A stretch of 8,584 nt of DNA, taken from assembly GCA_964556955.1 (NCBI GenBank), contig CAZKXP010000029.1, forward strand, positions 1 to 8,584, given 5' to 3'. Below the pieces are notes generated by a model that saw only the letters and a program-made list of their open reading frames with translations, was not told where the DNA came from and searched no databases. This DNA comes from UBA12078 sp964556955. GTDB taxonomy: Bacteria > Patescibacteriota > Dojkabacteria > SC72. Below, one piece after another: positions 1 through 5,463 of this stretch (positions are counted from its first letter, which is position 1; each line of letters begins with the position of its first letter). The translations under genes were made by a program, and so were the position numbers.

Positions 1-1
1 G

Positions 2-778
2 CCATCGTTTATCTGGAATCACAAAGACCTTAAATTCCACTGTTTTGGTGCGTGTGGCAAAAACTACGATATTATTGACTGCTATATGGCTACCGGAATG
101 ACTTATATACAATCGGTTCAAAAACTATTTGAGCAGGCTGGAATACAATATGCGTTTGGAGAGCTTGGCGTAAAAACCAATCGCGATTACAAATATCCGC
201 ATCTGGAAGACTGTGGCAGTAAAGATAAGGCGTATAAATATTTGGAGATGCGTGGTATTTCGCAGGAGACAATAGATAACGCCGGAATCACCCAAGACGA
301 CGAAGGCAACATCTGCTTCAACTATTATGACACATCGGATGTGCTCACGATGGTTAAGAAGCGCCCAAGCCGTAAAATCAAACACGGCGAAACAAAGTCT
401 TGGTGTCAACAAGGAAGTGATACATCACCTTTGCTGTTCAATATGAATAAGGTGAACGCGGCTTCTCCACTCACCATTTGCGAAGGAGAAATTGACTGCT
501 TGGCTCTGATTGAGTCGGGCGTAACAAACGCGGTCAGTATTCCTCTCGGCGCCCAAAACACACATTGGATTGAGCATAACTGGGATTGGCTCGAACAATT
601 TGAAAGCATCGTAATTTGTTTCGATAACGACGAGGCTGGAGTTAAAGCGCGCAAGGAAGTTGTTCCGAGGCTTGGGTCGTGGCGCACAAAGTATGTTGAG
701 ATCCCAAAGCATTACTGTACGGACGACGGCAAAGACATCCCGATTAAAGACGTAAACGAGGTTCTTTGCACTCGATGA
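2..778 (+). CDS. DnaG/T7 gp4-type DNA primase, CHC2 zinc finger plus Toprim (5' partial)
   Basis: Primase that would make RNA primers for element replication. The frame is open to base 2, so the true start and first zinc ligands lie upstream. The visible 258 residues begin PSFIWNHKDLKFHCFGACGK, the second half of a CHC2 zinc-binding domain (CFGAC), followed by the usual helix (NYDIIDCYM). A linker with RGISQETIDNAGI and FNYYD resembles phage primases. The Toprim fold follows: EGEID at about residues 161-165 supplies the catalytic Glu, and FDNDEAG at about 207-213 supplies the DxD metal-binding pair. No helicase domain follows, so a separate DnaB-like helicase is expected elsewhere. The protein ends just after KDVNEVL with CTR-stop, while a neighbouring frame stays open for 60 codons, suggesting a frameshifted C-terminus. 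Family assignment is strong; whether it is functional is open. Confidence 0.88.
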   Translation, partial: PSFIWNHKDLKFHCFGACGKNYDIIDCYMATGMTYIQSVQKLFEQAGIQYAFGELGVKTNRDYKYPHLEDCGSKDKAYKYLEMRGISQETIDNAGITQDDEGNICFNYYDTSDVLTMVKKRPSRKIKHGETKSWCQQGSDTSPLLFNMNKVNAASPLTICEGEIDCLALIESGVTNAVSIPLGAQNTHWIEHNWDWLEQFESIVICFDNDEAGVKARKEVVPRLGSWRTKYVEIPKHYCTDDGKDIPIKDVNEVLCTR

Positions 779-959
779 TTTTGAGGAGTATTGCAAACTC
801 GACGAGATGTCGCACGACGAAAGATGTGCGTTGATGAATGTCACCGACGAATCCAAATATCCGTATGCCATTCCGCCCGGCGCGCAATATTCCTCATATA
901 GCTTTGACCTAATTGGCAATTTCTTCATTATGATTGAAACCGTGTCATTAAACGTATAG
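765..959 (+). pseudogene. Probable frameshifted C-terminal tail of the primase, or tiny ORF
   Basis: Right where the primase terminates, the +1 frame is open from base 765 to the TAG at 957-959 (FALDDFEEYCKLDEMSHDER and onward, about 64 codons). Removing one T from the TTT at 765-767 fuses it to the primase as NEVL-ALDDFEEYC. The only internal ATGs (807 and 834) lack a well-spaced ribosome site; the GAGGAG at 783-788 is 18 bases from the first. This favours a primase tail displaced by a 1-base change over an independent gene. A 50-residue ORF from 807 to 959 remains possible. No domain is recognised in it. A translational +1 slip at CTT-T is a third, weaker option. Confidence 0.45.
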
Positions 960-969
960 GAGAAAAGCT

Positions 970-1206
970 ATGTCATTGATCGAAGTAATAAAAGAAGACT
1001 GCAAGCTGTGGGAACAGCTTAACAATAAGGGTAAAATGATTCAGGAGTATATGTATTTGCAGGTATGCTCCAACAGCGAAACAAGCGGAATGTATCAATT
1101 GATACTCAATGGGTTTGAACTGTGGTTTGGCACTCTTAACGAGATTAACGCAATCGTCAAGAGTATGTGTGCTCGGCTTCAATACCCGGAAAGATACGAG
1201 GTGTAA
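970..1206 (+). CDS. Hypothetical protein, 78 aa
   Basis: Not recognised. The start is supported by AGGAG at 958-962, 7 bases before the ATG and overlapping the upstream TAG, which is typical of translational coupling. The product begins MSLIEVIKEDCKLWEQL and looks mostly helical at the N-terminus, with a mixed aromatic middle (QLILNGFELWFGTLNEI) and a short basic end. No signal peptide, membrane segment or metal motif is visible. It sits between the primase and another unknown gene in a same-strand run, so a small early phage-type accessory protein is the most that can be said. Confidence 0.7.
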   Translation: MSLIEVIKEDCKLWEQLNNKGKMIQEYMYLQVCSNSETSGMYQLILNGFELWFGTLNEINAIVKSMCARLQYPERYEV

Positions 1207-1207
1207 T

Positions 1208-1741
1208 ATGTGGTCGGAAATAAGATGTAATTATTGCGACGAAGAAACCGGATTTTGGTGTGTCGATGCTTGGACTGGTGACGACGATGCCGAAGAAGGA
1301 AAAGCAATCGCATTTATTGACGATTGGACAGCAAGAGTAATCTATGTTGATCCGCTGGCTCGCGTCGACCAATATGCACAAAGGATTATTAACGCGAAAC
1401 TGCACGAACTTGAATCGAACCGTATTCGTGTTCGCAAAGAATCCGGTGAAATAAACGTGTATTTTAAAACGACGGCTGGAACTTTGGTGGCTCAGGTAGA
1501 AAGCCGCGAAAACGTCGGCACAGACAATATGTATATCGGCATTCATTTTCCGGATCATCACTCAGATTACATAGATTTGGTAGGAGTTAAAGTTATTACG
1601 GAAGAACTTGAAAAAGTCGGAGCTCATAGATACGCCTTAGTTCCTATGCTTTGGGGCAATCCTGCGAGCGAAGATCATACGGACATTGCTTGCATCACGG
1701 ATATTGACGTTAACGAAGCACTTGCGGAGGATACGGTATGA
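1208..1741 (+). CDS. Hypothetical protein, 177 aa
   Basis: Function unknown. A longer in-frame ORF runs from 1109, but the ATG at 1208 is preferred: it lies one base after the preceding stop and has GAGG at 1198-1201 with a 6-base spacer. The protein begins MWSEIRCNYCDEETGFWCVDAW. The CxxC (CNYC) and later Cys could bind metal, but no second pair is evident. An acidic stretch (TGDDDAEEGKAIAFIDD) leads into VIYVDPLARVDQYAQRIINA, a pattern of beta strand then helix. It is soluble and overall acidic. Its end overlaps the next gene by ATGA, so the two are probably co-translated. Confidence 0.78.
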   Translation: MWSEIRCNYCDEETGFWCVDAWTGDDDAEEGKAIAFIDDWTARVIYVDPLARVDQYAQRIINAKLHELESNRIRVRKESGEINVYFKTTAGTLVAQVESRENVGTDNMYIGIHFPDHHSDYIDLVGVKVITEELEKVGAHRYALVPMLWGNPASEDHTDIACITDIDVNEALAEDTV

Positions 1742-2067
1742 ATACAAATTACACGTTGCCGCCGATAAATGCCGCCGGCAAAGCGGTAGTGAGACACTTT
1801 TCGATAACAAATCCGTGGCTGGATTTTGTCGTTCTCGTCGATCCAAAGGACAAAGAAACCACGGAAAGCATAGTCCAAAAATCAATGGACGAATATTGGG
1901 ATTCGGACTGCGATGCATACGGGAATTTAGTAGAATCCAATCTGTCGAATGCCGGAATTGAATTTTCAATCGTATACCACGACTCATCGGACGAAAGCGA
2001 CGAATATGAAGAAATATGGGAATCTCTTCTGGATGGGATTTATCGGTGTGCGAGAGGTGTAGTATGA
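1738..2067 (+). CDS. Hypothetical acidic protein, 109 aa
   Basis: Not recognised. The ATG at 1738 overlaps the upstream TGA (ATGA) and has GGAGG at 1726-1730 with a 7-base spacer, so the start is firm. The product has a hydrophobic core segment (WLDFVVLVDPKDKE) followed by a strongly acidic part rich in Asp, Glu and Ser (YHDSSDESDEYEEIWESLLD). There is no membrane span or Cys motif. It overlaps the next gene by ATGA as well, placing it inside a coupled cluster with the phosphoesterase. Confidence 0.75.
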   Translation: MNTNYTLPPINAAGKAVVRHFSITNPWLDFVVLVDPKDKETTESIVQKSMDEYWDSDCDAYGNLVESNLSNAGIEFSIVYHDSSDESDEYEEIWESLLDGIYRCARGVV

Positions 2068-2546
2068 GACTATTTGTTATTTCAGATACACACTTTGGAC
2101 ATGAAAACATTATCAAGTATTGCAATCGTCCGTTCCATACTGTTGATGAGATGGACGCCGCAATGATTAAAAACTGGAACGAAACAGTTTCAAACAACGA
2201 TACAGTTCTGCATCTTGGTGATGTAGGGCTCGGCAAAAGAGAGAAAATTGCCGATATTATCTCAAAACTCAATGGAAAAAAGATTCTCATTATGGGTAAC
2301 CACGATAACTGGTCAGAAGAATTTTATCGCAAAGCAGGATTTCATACTGTATCAAGATTCCCGATTGTGTATGATGATTACTTTTTACTGAGCCACGCGC
2401 CACTTATGCTTAGCGAAACCACACCGTACTACAATTACTATGGTCACGTCCATAACGACGAAAGGTATATTGAAAACGCCACCAGTAAATGCGTAAGCGT
2501 TGAACGAATTGGTTATAGACCATTCCTGATATACGAAAAAAATTAA
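2064..2546 (+). CDS. Calcineurin-like metallophosphoesterase, 160 aa
   Basis: Predicted metal-dependent phosphoesterase acting on a phosphodiester or nucleotide; the substrate cannot be told from sequence. All family motifs are present in order: DTH (D8, H10), GDVG (D53), GNHD (N79-D81), H111 in SHAPL, and GHVH (H128, H130). These supply the two-metal site. An in-frame ATG at 2016 exists, but the start at 2064 is preferred: it begins MRLFVISDTHFG, placing the first metal motif where the family has it, overlaps the previous stop by ATGA and has AGAGG at 2053-2057. At 160 residues it is one of the small single-domain phage or bacterial forms. The insertion sequence begins within the AAGGAG that overlaps and follows its stop codon. 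Confidence 0.92.
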   Translation: MRLFVISDTHFGHENIIKYCNRPFHTVDEMDAAMIKNWNETVSNNDTVLHLGDVGLGKREKIADIISKLNGKKILIMGNHDNWSEEFYRKAGFHTVSRFPIVYDDYFLLSHAPLMLSETTPYYNYYGHVHNDERYIENATSKCVSVERIGYRPFLIYEKN

Positions 2547-2550
2547 GGAG
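2545..2550 (+). promoter_or_regulatory. Orphaned Shine-Dalgarno AAGGAG at the IS110 insertion point
   Basis: AAGGAG overlaps and directly follows the phosphoesterase stop. In a packed operon this should serve the next gene, but the insertion sequence begins inside it (the final AG is the proposed CT core on the other strand). The bases now following it belong to the element, and the only nearby ATG (2563) gives a 15-codon ORF into the element. Confidence 0.6.
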
Positions 2551-2563
2551 ACTAACTATTAAA

Positions 2564-2569
2564 TGTCAA
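2564..2569 (-). promoter_or_regulatory. Right-end -35 element of circle-junction promoter
   Basis: A perfect TTGACA reading outward toward the right terminus, 13 bases before the proposed core CT (2550-2549). Circularisation adds CT and GC before TATACT, giving a 17-bp spacer, the optimum for the housekeeping sigma factor. In the inserted state it points out of the element, against the phosphoesterase gene. Confidence 0.55.
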
Positions 2570-2603
2570 GACCTAAAATAAAAATATTGCAAAAAATACG
2601 CCG

Positions 2604-2729
2604 CCCTTGACAAACAGCATTCAGATGCCAGAAAAAGTCAGCGAGGGCGATGGAGAGAGTAACACGAAAAAGCCCAGCATCGCCCTCGCAAAAAAATCGT
2701 AGCATCTGAATGCTTCGGTTTGTCAAGGG
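2604..2729. repeat. 126-bp long inverted repeat, possible nested MITE
   Basis: Three nested perfect stems: CCCTTGACAAAC (2604-2615) with 2718-2729, 12 bp; AGCATTCAGATGC (2616-2628) with 2702-2714, 13 bp, separated from the first by a 3-base bulge TCG; and GCGAGGGCGATG (2641-2652) with 2678-2689, 12 bp, around a 25-base loop. Directly outside the arms lie TACGCCG (2597-2603) and TACGCTG (2730-2736), a 7-bp direct repeat with one mismatch, as expected of a target duplication. It lies inside the IS110 right end, downstream of the transposase. It could be a MITE, or a native right-end structure that also attenuates transcription through the element. There is no coding potential. Confidence 0.75.
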
Positions 2730-2784
2730 TACGCTGCGCCGGCTGGCATTGTATGAAGTTTTTTAGCTTAGGCTCAAGAGAGAA

Positions 2785-3963
2785 TCAAACAGAGACGGGC
2801 TTGAACTTCTCTCCGGTGGTTTCAAGGTGATAAAGCAAACGAACAAGCTTCTTTGCTGCATGAGACAAAGCAACATAATAGTGCTTTCCCTCAGAACGCT
2901 TTTTCGCAAGATATGCAGCAAAGGAAGGCTCCCAGTTGCAGACGTATCTTGCTGCATTGATAAGTGCCCATCGCAAGTATTTAGAGCCACGCTTTTCCAT
3001 TGCAGCATGAGATGAATAAAGCTGACCGGATTGATATGTAGTGGGCGAACATCCGGCAAATGCAAGTATCTTGTCTGGGCTGTCAAAACGTGAAAAGTCT
3101 CCGATTTCCGACACGATTATCGAGCCGATACCGTAACCGATACCCGGAACAGAGAGGACAGGAGAATCAATGGCATCCATAATCTTCTTGATTTCCGTTT
3201 CAATTTCGTCAATTTCCGAGGTAATTTCACGAATCATGTTGATTGTATGTTTGAGTTCCAAAGACTTTGCTGGAAGGTAAGAACTGATTGATCGTCTCGC
3301 GGCTTCTCGGATTTCATTTGCTTTATCCCGACTGAAATGACCTTTTGAAGCGGTTTCAAGCAGTGATGTCAGGTGCTTGAGATTAGCTGATGCAATCTGA
3401 TACGCGCCCGGAAACTCTGTAAGAAGCGCATATACGGCGTTTCCGTGCAGTGTTGAAACAAGTTTTTCAAGTTCGGGAAACAGTATGTTGACAAGGCGTG
3501 AAACAGACTGCTTCAGTTTTGCCCGGTCAGAAACTTTGTCAAATCTGTATCTGGATAGAGACTTTAGATCTTCATTGTGGTATAATATGTCCGAGTAGGG
3601 CTTTAAGCTCACGTCAGACATGATTATACTTGCAATGGCACGCGCGTCTACCTTGTCCGTCTTGGTTTTACGAAGGCTGAGACTTTTACGGTAAGCGTTT
3701 GTGTGTAATGGATTGATAACAATGGTTGGCAGACCATTGCTTTTCAAAAATCCGAGAAGATTGCAGTTGTAGTGTCCCGTGGCTTCAAGCCCTACTTTCA
3801 CTTTATTCGGATCTTTTGAAACGGTCTTGATTTTGAATAGCAAATCTTCAAAGCCATCCATGTTGTTCTGTATGGTAAACACATCATACAGAATTTCACC
3901 GTCGGAGTTTGTAATAAAGCAATCATGCTTGTCCTTTGCAACGTCAATTCCGACATAAATCAT
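2785..3963 (-). CDS. IS110-family transposase (DEDD recombinase), 392 aa
   Basis: RNA-guided type recombinase of the IS110/IS621 family, moving the element through a circular intermediate. The N-terminal RuvC-like domain has D7 (VGIDVAKDKHD), E60 (GLEATGHY) and D103/D106 (KTDKVDARA), the DEDD set. A coiled-coil region at about 235-265 follows. The C-terminal transposase domain has VPGIGYGIGSIIVSEIGD and the catalytic Ser in YQSG (S312), then KRGSKYLRWALINAA. The length is normal. The start at 3963 is chosen over 4014 because MIYVGIDVAK is the usual N-terminus and GGGGG at 3976-3972 sits 8 bases before it. No frameshift or stop is seen, so it appears active. Its promoter would arise on circularisation. 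Confidence 0.95.
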   Translation of the reverse strand: MIYVGIDVAKDKHDCFITNSDGEILYDVFTIQNNMDGFEDLLFKIKTVSKDPNKVKVGLEATGHYNCNLLGFLKSNGLPTIVINPLHTNAYRKSLSLRKTKTDKVDARAIASIIMSDVSLKPYSDILYHNEDLKSLSRYRFDKVSDRAKLKQSVSRLVNILFPELEKLVSTLHGNAVYALLTEFPGAYQIASANLKHLTSLLETASKGHFSRDKANEIREAARRSISSYLPAKSLELKHTINMIREITSEIDEIETEIKKIMDAIDSPVLSVPGIGYGIGSIIVSEIGDFSRFDSPDKILAFAGCSPTTYQSGQLYSSHAAMEKRGSKYLRWALINAARYVCNWEPSFAAYLAKKRSEGKHYYVALSHAAKKLVRLLYHLETTGEKFKPVSV

Positions 3964-3989
3964 AATAGATACCCCCAAGTGATTTTTAA

Positions 3990-4162
3990 TGCTGTATGGG
4001 ATTCCACAGAACACTTTACGTCTTGTAACCTCGTTCTAAATTAACCGTCTTGCATCTCCACTTGCCTGCGGTATCTAACTAATTAACAAACTCGTAAAGG
4101 GCTGTGGTCGGAGCCTCCTTGAAACCGTCAAGCGGTAGGACAAATGACCAACCCACAGCATC
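3990..4162 (-). ncRNA. Candidate bridge RNA of the IS110 element
   Basis: Non-coding left end upstream of the transposase, where IS110-group elements carry their bridge RNA. It would start about 7 bases after TATACT (4174-4169). The first domain closes with GCTGTGG (4159-4153) against CCACAGC (4107-4101), extended by GTC/GAC, and is topped by a hairpin ACCG-CTTGA-CGGT. That is a stem, internal loop, hairpin layout like the IS621 target-binding loop. The 3' side of the loop carries AAGGAG (4120-4115), complementary to the right target flank. A second part holds TAGTTAG (4081-4075), identical to the element's right terminus, and GCAG (4069-4066), complementary to the left terminus CTGC. The 3' end is a guess. 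The 5' side of the first loop does not match the left flank. Confidence 0.55.
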
Positions 4163-4168
4163 CTATAC

Positions 4169-4176
4169 AGTATAGC
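4169..4176 (-). promoter_or_regulatory. Left-end -10 element (TGC-free half of circle-junction promoter)
   Basis: TATACT at 4174-4169, two bases inside the proposed core CT. With the preceding TGC it reads as an extended -10 (TG-C-TATACT). On its own it lacks a -35; in the circular form the right end supplies TTGACA 17 bp upstream. It would drive the candidate bridge RNA and the transposase. Confidence 0.55.
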
Positions 4177-4231
4177 AGATTTCTGCCGTTCTTGGAGAGG
4201 AACGTTAAAAACTACTACTTTTATATTATAC

Positions 4232-4246
4232 GAGGATAAAGCGTTG
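4232..4246 (+). promoter_or_regulatory. Ribosome site deciding the TTG start at 4244
   Basis: GAGG, 8-base spacer ATAAAGCG, then TTG. It is the only Shine-Dalgarno/start pair for this frame and is the reason the non-ATG start is accepted. Confidence 0.5.
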
Positions 4247-4480
4247 GACAAGTATTACGAAGAAAAGAAGCGACGCGGATACATCTTCACGCTGCACGAC
4301 ATTGATCCAAAGTTACCATATGTAGCTATGGATCCAAGTGTCAACTATACACGACCGGTTGATATGCCGGGCGTAGTAAGTTGGTGGAGTCATCTTTCCG
4401 GGCGTTACAGGAATTCATACGAGCAAAAAGAATACATACGCTCCGGTTGTATAGACCGGAAGCTACCGGAAAGGAGATAA
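4244..4480 (+). CDS. Hypothetical protein, 78 aa, TTG start
   Basis: Not recognised. It probably starts at TTG 4244 with GAGG at 4232-4235, an 8-base spacer; the frame is open further upstream but has no ATG. The product reads (M)DKYYEEKKRRGYIFTLHDID, a charged N-terminus followed by Pro/Asp-rich PKLPYVAMDPSVNYTRPVDMPG and a Trp pair (SWWSHLSG). No known motif is seen. It is the first gene after the insertion sequence. Without the element, the phosphoesterase would lie about 65 bp upstream, so the two were probably in one operon. Part of an original N-terminus could have been lost. Confidence 0.6.
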   Translation: MDKYYEEKKRRGYIFTLHDIDPKLPYVAMDPSVNYTRPVDMPGVVSWWSHLSGRYRNSYEQKEYIRSGCIDRKLPERR

Positions 4481-4483
4481 TTT

Positions 4484-4711
4484 ATGAACACAAACAGGCG
4501 CAAAAGGTTGCGGGCGGTGCTCAAAAAGCTTGATGAAGCCAAAACGGAAGTCGAGTCTGTGAGGGACGAAGAAGACGAGGCACGAGATAATATGCCGGAA
4601 AGCCTTCAGGAGACGGATCGGTATTCGGAGTCGGAAGAGGCGAGCGAAGCGATGGATACCGCAATTGGCAACATCGAAGAAGCAATATCTGCAATTGAGG
4701 ATGTAGTTTAA
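4484..4711 (+). CDS. Small acidic coiled-coil phage protein, 75 aa
   Basis: A small protein of a type common in Firmicutes phages, with unknown function. It begins MNTNRRKRLRAVLKKLDEAK, a basic helix, then a heptad-like acidic run (EVESVRDEEDEARDNMPESLQ) and a second helix (EASEAMDTAIGNIEEAISAIEDVV). The DNxPESLQ turn between two helices is what I recognise from other phage proteins; this is from memory, not a search. It is likely a helical hairpin or coiled-coil dimer, soluble and strongly acidic. AAGGAG at 4471-4476 with a 7-base spacer gives a secure start. The start lies four bases after the previous stop. Confidence 0.82.
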   Translation: MNTNRRKRLRAVLKKLDEAKTEVESVRDEEDEARDNMPESLQETDRYSESEEASEAMDTAIGNIEEAISAIEDVV

Positions 4712-4732
4712 GTCTGCGAGCGGGAGATTGAT

Positions 4733-5101
4733 ATGATACATCGTGGAGAAATTTACTTGATCGACCTTAGTAATCAAGTAGGTTGCGAACAAAGCGGTGT
4801 GCGCCCTGCCGTTATCGTCTAAAATGAGACGGGAAATATGTATTCACCCACTACAATCGTATGCCCGCTAACAACAAAGAAAAAGAAAATGTCTGCAACT
4901 CACGTCGCTTTAACTCCAAGGGACGCCGGAGTTGTACATGATAGCACGGTTCTGTGCGAGCAAGTGCGAGTCATTGACAAAACAAGGATTCGCAAGAAGC
5001 TTGGGGAGGTGAAGAATTTGAAAAAAATCGAAGATATTAACCAGAAAATTTTGGTTTCTTTCGGGATTGGGGTTGCTGATACGCTATGTATACCAAATTG
5101 A
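4733..5101 (+). pseudogene. mazF: MazF/PemK-family toxin with in-frame TAA
   Basis: Ribosome-independent endoribonuclease toxin family. The frame starts at ATG 4733 (GGGAG at 4722-4726) with MIHRGEIYLIDLSNQVGCEQSGVRPAVIV, the classic MazF N-terminus: the start of the SH3-like fold, a Gly-Glu-Gln segment and the RPAVIV strand. TAA follows at 4820-4822, exactly where relatives have Gln of VIQN. The same frame continues with NETGNMYSPTTIVCPLTT, then THVALTP, STVLCEQVRVIDKTRI and a C-terminal helix, all expected of MazF. A single C-to-T change (CAA to TAA) explains it. The downstream part alone (4838-5101) has only a weak ribosome site. No MazE-like antitoxin lies directly upstream. Other genes here use TAA as a true stop, so recoding is unlikely. 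Confidence 0.88.
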
Positions 5102-5289
5102 CTAAGGTCGTTAAAATCGACGAACGCGAGTGCGTAGCTTGCGCGTTCTACGGCACGGAGAAGTGCCGCATACATAAAGATAGTAATACTCCCGATTGTT
5201 GTCATTGTGAGGTAATGGGAGCGATTCTTAATCAGCTCCACACCTTTGAAGAAGTCTTTGTGGAAAGCGAGAATGGAAATGAAGGTTAA
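5086..5289 (+). CDS. Cys-rich small protein, possible zinc binder, 67 aa
   Basis: Not recognised as a named family. Cys/His pattern: CVAC near residue 16, CRIH, then CCHC near residue 38, enough ligands for one zinc site (C-x2-C with CCHC). The C-terminal half is acidic and helical (GAILNQLHTFEEVFVESENGNEG). The start at 5086 overlaps the end of the toxin frame by 16 bases; the ribosome site is weak, so TTG 5098 is an alternative. It overlaps the following Cys-rich gene. Phages of this kind often encode such zinc-ribbon mini-proteins of unknown role. Confidence 0.62.
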   Translation: MYTKLTKVVKIDERECVACAFYGTEKCRIHKDSNTPDCCHCEVMGAILNQLHTFEEVFVESENGNEG

Positions 5290-5446
5290 GATTTGCGAGC
5301 GGTGTCCGTTTTGCGTGCGAAAAACGTGGACACAGAGATATGAGCCGAAGGGCTATCACGCCATCGGTATGGTTCACGCTTACGCTTACTGTGAATTCTA
5401 TAAGGCTCGTGTTAAAGATGTAAAAGGCTGCAAAAAGGTAGTATAA
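5273..5446 (+). CDS. Cys-rich mini-protein with CxxCxxC, 57 aa
   Basis: Unknown function. The start at 5273 (MEMKVKICERCPFC) or 5279 is preferred over the in-frame ATG at 5246, because GGAAAG at 5262-5267 fits 5273 and places the Cys motif at the N-terminus. CERCPFC followed by CEFYKARVKDVKGC gives five cysteines, consistent with one zinc ribbon. It is basic overall, so nucleic-acid binding is possible but unproven. It overlaps the 3' end of the previous Cys-rich gene by 17 bases, and the recombinase gene follows after 17 bases. Confidence 0.65.
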   Translation: MEMKVKICERCPFCVRKTWTQRYEPKGYHAIGMVHAYAYCEFYKARVKDVKGCKKVV

Positions 5447-5463
5447 TAGAAAGGAGTGCCGCT

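Larger units (their letters stand above)
2549..4178 (-). mobile_element. IS110-family insertion sequence, complete, minus orientation
   Basis: It contains an intact DEDD/Ser transposase flanked by about 235 bp (right end, low coordinates) and about 215 bp (left end, high coordinates) of non-coding DNA. The ends are inferred from a shared dinucleotide: CT on the minus strand at 2550-2549 and again at 4178-4177, matching the CT core known for IS621. Joining these ends in a circle gives TTGACA, 17 bp, TATACT. No inverted repeats or target duplication beyond the core are visible, which is normal for this family. With one core copy the element is about 1628 bp. It lies opposite to all neighbouring genes and splits an otherwise packed operon. 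The exact ends are inference. Confidence 0.8.

Noticed and set aside
1637..2290. 217-residue minus-strand ORF
   Set aside because: It is a shadow of the coding genes on the plus strand, has no ribosome site, and its composition does not resemble a protein family.
2563..2610. Mini-ORF MSRPKIKILQKIRRP behind the AAGGAG at 2545
   Set aside because: It is only 15 codons, the spacing is long, and it runs into the insertion sequence; the ATG belongs to the element by the proposed ends.
2641..2697. Rho-independent terminator formed by the GC-rich inner stem
   Set aside because: On the plus strand the stem is followed by A residues, and on the minus strand the T-run is on the wrong side or separated by other bases, so it is not a standard terminator.
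3964..4014. Longer transposase start at 4014
   Set aside because: The extra 17 residues are not typical of IS110 proteins, and the GGGGG ribosome site fits the start at 3963.
4225..4260. Minus-strand promoter TTGTCC/TATAAT facing into the insertion sequence
   Set aside because: The -35 is poor and the spacer is 15 bp; the plus-strand gene covers the region, so chance is likely.
4820..4822. Reassignment of TAA to Gln (alternative genetic code)
   Set aside because: Several confident genes here (phosphoesterase, YdbC-like, recombinase-like) end at TAA, so the codon still works as a stop.
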